Assembly (NCBI GenBank): GCA_016235805.1
Contig: JACRIY010000056.1
Span: forward strand, 1-64,000
DNA: 64,000 nucleotides
Direction of reading: 5' to 3'
Source of the DNA: Rhodocyclales bacterium
Lineage (GTDB): Bacteria; Pseudomonadota; Gammaproteobacteria; Burkholderiales; Rhodocyclaceae
The position numbers were made by a program, and so were the translations under genes. The stretch's first letter is position 1. Each line of letters starts with the position of its first letter. Below are positions 60,254-64,000 of the stretch, one piece after another. Below the pieces are notes generated by a model. The model saw only the letters and a list, made by a program, of their open reading frames with translations, ran no database searches and was not told the DNA's origin.

Positions 60254-61516
60254 ATGCCCATCGAGCTTGCCGAAAAATATCGCGGCACCGCCCACGGCGA
60301 AGAAGCCGCCGCCATCCTCGGCGCCTGCGTCCAGTGCGGCCAATGCACGGTCAATTGCCCCACCTTCCGCATCCTCAACGACGACTGGGACAGCCCGCGC
60401 GGGCGCATCAGCCTGATCCGCCAGTTGTTCGAGGGCCAGCCCAGCGGCTCGGACCTGCAACTGCACCTCGACCGCTGCCTGACCTGCCGCTCCTGCGAGG
60501 CGATGTGCCCGGAGGGCGTGCGTTTCGGCCGCCTGCTCGACATCACGCGCGAGCAGATCGAACCGGTGGCGAAGCGCGGCACCAGGGAGCGCCTGCTGCG
60601 CCGCGCGCTGCGCGCCGTGGTGCCCTACCGCGCCCGCTTCACCGCGCTGCTGCGGGTCGGCCAGGCGCTACGCGGCGTCCTGCCCGCCGCCCTGCGCGCC
60701 AGGGTGCCGCAAAAGCGCGCGGCGGGGCCCTGGCCCGCCGCCGCCCACGCGCGCACCATGCTGGTCTGGCAGGGCTGCGTGCAGCCGGCCATCGCGCCCG
60801 ACATCAACGCCGCCACGGCGCGCGTGCTCGACCGCTGCGGCATCCGCCTGGTGGCGGCCAAGGCCGGCTGTTGCGGCGCGCTGAGCTATCACATGGCCGA
60901 AACCGGCGAGGCGCGCGACTTCATGCGGCGCAACATCGACGCCTGCTGGCCGCAGATCGAGGCCGGCGCCGAAGCCATCGTCATGACCGCCAGCGGCTGC
61001 GGCGCCCATGTGCGCGACTACGGCGCGCTGCTGGCCGACGATCCGCAATACGCAGACAAGGCGCGGCGCTTTTCGGAACTGAGCAAGGACATCGCCGAGA
61101 TCATCAGCGACGAACTCGCCGCCGGGCGCCTGCCGGCCATCCCGCCGCAGCCGCGCTCACCCGACCGGCGCGTTGCCTACCAGTCGCCGTGCAGCCTGCA
61201 GCACGCACAGAAGCTCAAGGGCGTGGTGGAACGCCTGCTCAAGCACGCCGGCTACACGCCGACCCCGGTCGCCTATCCCTTCATGTGCTGCGGCTCGGCC
61301 GGCAGCTACGCCATCCTGCAGCCGGAAATCTCCGGCGCGCTGCGCGCGGCCAAGCTCGACACGCTGCTGTCGACGCGGCCCAAGATGATCGTCACCGCCA
61401 ACATCGGCTGCCTGACCCACCTCGCCGAAGCCTCGCCGCTGCCGGTGCGGCACTGGATCGAACTGCTCGACGAAACGCTGGCGGCGACTGCACAGGCGAA
61501 GTCCGGCGCGGCATAA
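60254..61516 (+). CDS. glcF: Glycolate oxidase iron-sulfur subunit-like protein (GlcF)
   Basis: 420 aa. Two ferredoxin motifs, CVQCGQCTVNCP and CLTCRSCEAMCP. Two CCG domains follow (GCCGALSYHMAETGEA, and PFMCCGSAGSYAI). This is the GlcF electron-transfer subunit; glcD and glcE are not beside it. A lactate or other hydroxyacid oxidase subunit is an alternative. The start ATG is 60254. Confidence 0.88.
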   Translation: MPIELAEKYRGTAHGEEAAAILGACVQCGQCTVNCPTFRILNDDWDSPRGRISLIRQLFEGQPSGSDLQLHLDRCLTCRSCEAMCPEGVRFGRLLDITREQIEPVAKRGTRERLLRRALRAVVPYRARFTALLRVGQALRGVLPAALRARVPQKRAAGPWPAAAHARTMLVWQGCVQPAIAPDINAATARVLDRCGIRLVAAKAGCCGALSYHMAETGEARDFMRRNIDACWPQIEAGAEAIVMTASGCGAHVRDYGALLADDPQYADKARRFSELSKDIAEIISDELAAGRLPAIPPQPRSPDRRVAYQSPCSLQHAQKLKGVVERLLKHAGYTPTPVAYPFMCCGSAGSYAILQPEISGALRAAKLDTLLSTRPKMIVTANIGCLTHLAEASPLPVRHWIELLDETLAATAQAKSGAA

Positions 61517-61520
61517 GCCG

Positions 61521-61745
61521 TCACGCCGGCGGCTTGCCTTTGGCGCGGGCCAGCTTGAGCGCAAGCAGCAGCGCCGGCAGCAGGTGCCAGAACACGTCGA
61601 AGATGTCCAGCGGTCGCGTCAGGCGTCCTTCGCCGAGCATGCGAAATTTTTCCACCAGGTGCGGCTCGGGCACGAAGGGCGCGCCGAGCATGAACACCGT
61701 CGCGACGACCAGCACGGCCAGCGGAATCTGGTCCAGAATTTTCAT
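61521..61745 (-). CDS. Small membrane protein, unknown function
   Basis: 74 aa with two transmembrane helices (IPLAVLVVATVFMLGAPFV and WHLLPALLLALKLA). It resembles small uncharacterised betaproteobacterial inner-membrane proteins. It is convergent with glcF, five bases from its stop. Confidence 0.7.
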   Translation of the reverse strand: MKILDQIPLAVLVVATVFMLGAPFVPEPHLVEKFRMLGEGRLTRPLDIFDVFWHLLPALLLALKLARAKGKPPA

Positions 61746-61781
61746 GGGAATGCTCCGGTTGATGGCTGGGGAGCGCTGCGT

Positions 61782-61806
61782 TGCCGTATCGCCGTCGCCG
61801 ACTTTT
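61782..61806 (-). repeat. Dispersed repeat copy between 61745 and 61815
   Basis: TGCCGTATCGCCGTCGCCGA followed by CTTTT, just past the stop of the leftward hydrolase gene. Confidence 0.7.
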
Positions 61807-61814
61807 GAATCGCC

Positions 61815-62618
61815 TTAGCCACCGAGCGCCTCGACGATCGCCGGCGCCGCGGTCGAATCCTGCACGAAGAACAGGTGGCCGCCCTCGAATTCGCGATGGC
61901 TCGCGCCGGCGATGCGCTGCGCCAGGCGTCGCTGCACGTCGGGCGCGGCGATTGCGTCGTGGCGGCCGGCGAACACGCTGACGGGCAGCGCTAGCGCGGG
62001 CAGCCTGTCCCAGGTGTCGTGGTGCCGCCGCGCTTCCATCTGGCGCCGGGCGCCGTCGCGCGCGGCGGGGTCTTCGTCGGCCAGGCGCAGCGCGGCCAGA
62101 CCGTCATCGACCATGCCCTGCCACAGCGTCGCGTGCGCGGCCTGCCATTGCGGCGTACGGCGGGCGTCGGCCAGTTCGAGGAAGCGGCGCACGCGCGTCG
62201 CATCGTCCAGCGCCGCCAGTTCGTGCATCGGGAACGAGATCCCGCCCGCACCGCCGGCGCTGGTCGACATCAGCACCAGGCGCGTCACGCGGGATGCATG
62301 GCGCAGCGCCAGTTCCTGCGCCACCATGCCGCCGAAGGAATAACCCAGCACCGCCGCGCTGTCCCAGCCCAGCGCCGCCATCAGGCCGGCGGCATCGTCG
62401 GCGTAGTCGGCCATGCTGTAGTCGTGCGCGGGCTTGCCGCTGCGGCCCATGCCGCGCTGGTCGAAGGCCAATACGGTGAAGCGTTCGGCCAGCCGCCGGT
62501 CGAACTCGGTCCGCTGCCGCCGCAGGTCGCCGCCGGTGCCCCAGATCTTCAGCAGGCGCGGGCCGCTGCCGGCCAACTCGTAACAGAGCTTGATGTCGCC
62601 GACGCGAACGAAGGGCAT
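61815..62618 (-). CDS. Alpha/beta hydrolase
   Basis: 267 aa. VLGYSFGGMVAQE has nucleophile Ser94; AFDQRGMGRSGKP precedes it. Asp in VFAGRHDAIAAP and His in FEGGHLFFV complete the triad. It is cytosolic. The substrate is not evident; esterases and carbon-carbon hydrolases share this outline. Five bases downstream of the HIT gene. Confidence 0.85.
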   Translation of the reverse strand: MPFVRVGDIKLCYELAGSGPRLLKIWGTGGDLRRQRTEFDRRLAERFTVLAFDQRGMGRSGKPAHDYSMADYADDAAGLMAALGWDSAAVLGYSFGGMVAQELALRHASRVTRLVLMSTSAGGAGGISFPMHELAALDDATRVRRFLELADARRTPQWQAAHATLWQGMVDDGLAALRLADEDPAARDGARRQMEARRHHDTWDRLPALALPVSVFAGRHDAIAAPDVQRRLAQRIAGASHREFEGGHLFFVQDSTAAPAIVEALGG

Positions 62619-62623
62619 GCCGC

Positions 62624-63067
62624 TCAGCCCGCCAGCGCCGCGCGCAGGCGTGCCGCGTAGGCCTCCAGCGTTGCGCGCGGCGGGTCCTTGCGCGGCCAGG
62701 AAAACGTGATGCCGTCGCCGGCGTGGCGCGGCACGACATGCAGGTGGAAGTGGAATACGGTCTGTTCGCCTTCCTTGCCGTTGGCCTGCAACAGCGTTAT
62801 GCCGGGCGGGTCGAAGGCATCCTTCGCCGCCTGCGCGACCTTCTGCGCGGTACGCATCGCGGCAGCGGCTTCGTCGGGCGTAAGGTCGAGCAGGGTGGCG
62901 GCATGGCGCTTGACCGCCACCAGCACGTGGCCGGGATTGACCTGGCCGAGGTCCATGAAGGCCAGCGTCAGCTCGTCTTCATAAACGCGGGTGGCGGGAA
63001 TCTCGCCGGCGACGAGGCGGCAGAACAGGCACTGGCCGGGCGGCGTGGGATCGATGAAATTTGGCAT
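62624..63067 (-). CDS. HIT family protein
   Basis: 147 aa. N-terminal CLFCRLVAGEIPATRVYEDE (zinc-like CxxC), and the histidine triad HFHLHVVPRH near the C-terminus. Members hydrolyse nucleotide phosphoramidates or dinucleotides. Upstream of the alpha/beta hydrolase, downstream of the thiamine-binding gene. Confidence 0.9.
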   Translation of the reverse strand: MPNFIDPTPPGQCLFCRLVAGEIPATRVYEDELTLAFMDLGQVNPGHVLVAVKRHAATLLDLTPDEAAAAMRTAQKVAQAAKDAFDPPGITLLQANGKEGEQTVFHFHLHVVPRHAGDGITFSWPRKDPPRATLEAYAARLRAALAG

Positions 63068-63082
63068 GGGGTGCGGCCTGCT

Positions 63083-63391
63083 TCAGGTACTCAGCTTGCG
63101 TCCGAGGCGGTCCTCGACGGCCGCCACCTTGGCCTTGATGCGCCCGCCGGGGCCGGCGCGGTAGTCGATCTTGATCTGCGTGCTGATGCGCTCGCAATCG
63201 GCGCTCATCGCTTCGAAGCAGGCCGTCACCACTGCCATCACCTCGGCCCAATCGCCCTCGATGATGGTGCCCATCGGCGTCAGTTGGTAGGGCAGGCCGC
63301 TCTTGTCGATGATGTCCAGCGAGCGCGCGACATAGGGGCTCAGGCTTTCGCCCCTGGCGAAGGGCGACATGGAAAATTCGAGCAGGACCAT
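63083..63391 (-). CDS. MTH1187 family thiamine-binding protein
   Basis: 102 aa. MVLLEFSMSPFARGESLSPYVARSLDII and LTPMGTIIEGDW match the YkoF/MTH1187 family, which binds thiamine or related pyrimidines. No TPP riboswitch was recognised nearby. Between the HIT and dehydrogenase genes, short spacings suggest co-transcription. Confidence 0.85.
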   Translation of the reverse strand: MVLLEFSMSPFARGESLSPYVARSLDIIDKSGLPYQLTPMGTIIEGDWAEVMAVVTACFEAMSADCERISTQIKIDYRAGPGGRIKAKVAAVEDRLGRKLST

Positions 63392-63404
63392 GGCCGATCC
63401 TGCC

Positions 63405-64000
63405 TCAGCGCTGCACGGCGTCGATCGCCAGGATGCTGACGTCGTCGGCGCCGTGGCCGGCCGTCAGCAACTGGTCCATCCGCGCCGCGATGCCATGCAG
63501 CAGCGCCAGCGGTCGCGCGCCTGCCGTCTCCAGCATCAGGCCGACGTCCTTGCGCGCCATGGCCAGTTCGAAGCTCGGCGGAAAGTCGCCGCGCGCCATG
63601 TTCGCGCCGCGCGTCGCCACCATCATGTTGAGGTCGAGCAGTTCCATCATCTTGATCGCGTCCTGCCCCGGCACGTCGCAGGCCTTCGCCAGCGTCAGGA
63701 CGTCGGCCATCGCCGCCGACAGGCTGAGGATCAGCGCGTTGCCGAAAAGCTTCTTTGCCGCGGCGAGGTCGCTGCGCTCGCCCTGGTACTCGAGGCGCCC
63801 GGTCATCGCCGCGAGGTCCGCCCGCAGCGGGTCGAACACCGTCGCTGGTCCCGCCGCGAGCATCGAACCCTTGGCGGTGCGGGCCATGAGCGGCGTCATG
63901 AACACGGGGCAGTGCAGGTACTTTACGCCGGCCGCCGCCAGCGTCCTGGCGCGTGCGGCGGTCAGTGTCGGCAGCGTCGTGCTGTGGTCGACGATCACCG
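63405..64000 (-). CDS. NAD(P)-dependent 3-hydroxyisobutyrate dehydrogenase-like protein, N-terminus missing
   Basis: Only the last 198 or so residues are in the window. DHSTTLP near the edge, GVKYLHCPVFMTPLMARTAKGSMLAAG, AAKKLFGNALILSLSAAMADVLTLAKACDV and PPSFELAMARKDVGLMLE match the beta-hydroxyacid dehydrogenase family. The conserved Lys is replaced by the Asn in the usual GxxxxN helix position (FGNALI). The substrate could be a hydroxyacid or glyoxylate-type aldehyde; it cannot be decided. Confidence 0.8.
   Translation of the reverse strand, partial: VIVDHSTTLPTLTAARARTLAAAGVKYLHCPVFMTPLMARTAKGSMLAAGPATVFDPLRADLAAMTGRLEYQGERSDLAAAKKLFGNALILSLSAAMADVLTLAKACDVPGQDAIKMMELLDLNMMVATRGANMARGDFPPSFELAMARKDVGLMLETAGARPLALLHGIAARMDQLLTAGHGADDVSILAIDAVQR

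Overview
The window is GC-rich (by eye), gene-dense DNA with many ATGA/TGATG/GTGA overlaps. Its conserved neighbourhoods (hda / AI-2E permease / purM; miaA-mutL; purN / DUF3108 / RsmB-like) and its families (FDS-type formate dehydrogenase, exosortase-associated acyltransferase, arsenosugar proteins, DUF3391 HD-GYP) point to a betaproteobacterium. A metabolically versatile Rhodocyclales or Sterolibacterium/Sulfuritalea-like organism is plausible, but this placement is an inference from gene content only. No phage, plasmid, CRISPR, rRNA or transposase gene was seen. The single tRNA is tRNA-Ser(GCT).

Layout. 1-3141: 3' end of a NAD-dependent formate dehydrogenase operon (fdsA', fdhD, fdsD). 3184-4529: esterase and ACP phosphodiesterase. 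4530-8812: a strong sigma-54 promoter followed by a secreted two-cysteine mini-protein, an outer-membrane barrel-like protein, a sensor kinase and an NtrC-type activator. 9112-9618: two unusual small Ala/Gln-rich proteins. 9840-23188: housekeeping block (tRNA-Ser, HAD phosphatase, hda, permease, purM, miaA, mutL, DedA, purN, DUF3108, RNA methyltransferase, PLD protein, MscS channel, rlmB). 23202-26598: two periplasmic/lipoprotein multihaem cytochromes with an FNR-type box. 26765-29890: SOS-controlled dnaE2. 30567-46591: a signalling and redox region with two GGDEF/EAL proteins, a c-haem diguanylate cyclase in an ECF-sigma/anti-sigma operon, periplasmic MsrA/MsrB, and two separated pieces of an arsenosugar pathway.

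47013-54934 is the most unusual region. A leftward operon encodes a sterol-desaturase-like enzyme, a TVP38-rhodanese fusion, a membrane polyferredoxin fused to a glutamate-synthase-type flavoprotein, a small secreted or membrane-anchored protein, an octahaem hydroxylamine-oxidoreductase-like cytochrome and a trihaem cytochrome. Opposite it are dsrE-like, hypothetical and ArsR-rhodanese genes across a shared palindromic promoter region. Together they look like a NAD(P)H-to-multihaem periplasmic redox module under sulfur-responsive control. 54957-64000 holds a cysteine-motif protein, an HD-GYP phosphodiesterase, a hybrid histidine kinase, methionine gamma-lyase, a GlcF-like Fe-S protein, hydrolases, a HIT protein, a thiamine-binding protein and a truncated dehydrogenase.

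A family of about 25-bp dispersed repeats (core GTCGGCGCTGG) occurs at least 13 times, both between and inside genes, and once forms a terminator-like hairpin between purM and miaA. All functional assignments rest on reading the sequence and on remembered family signatures; no database search was run.
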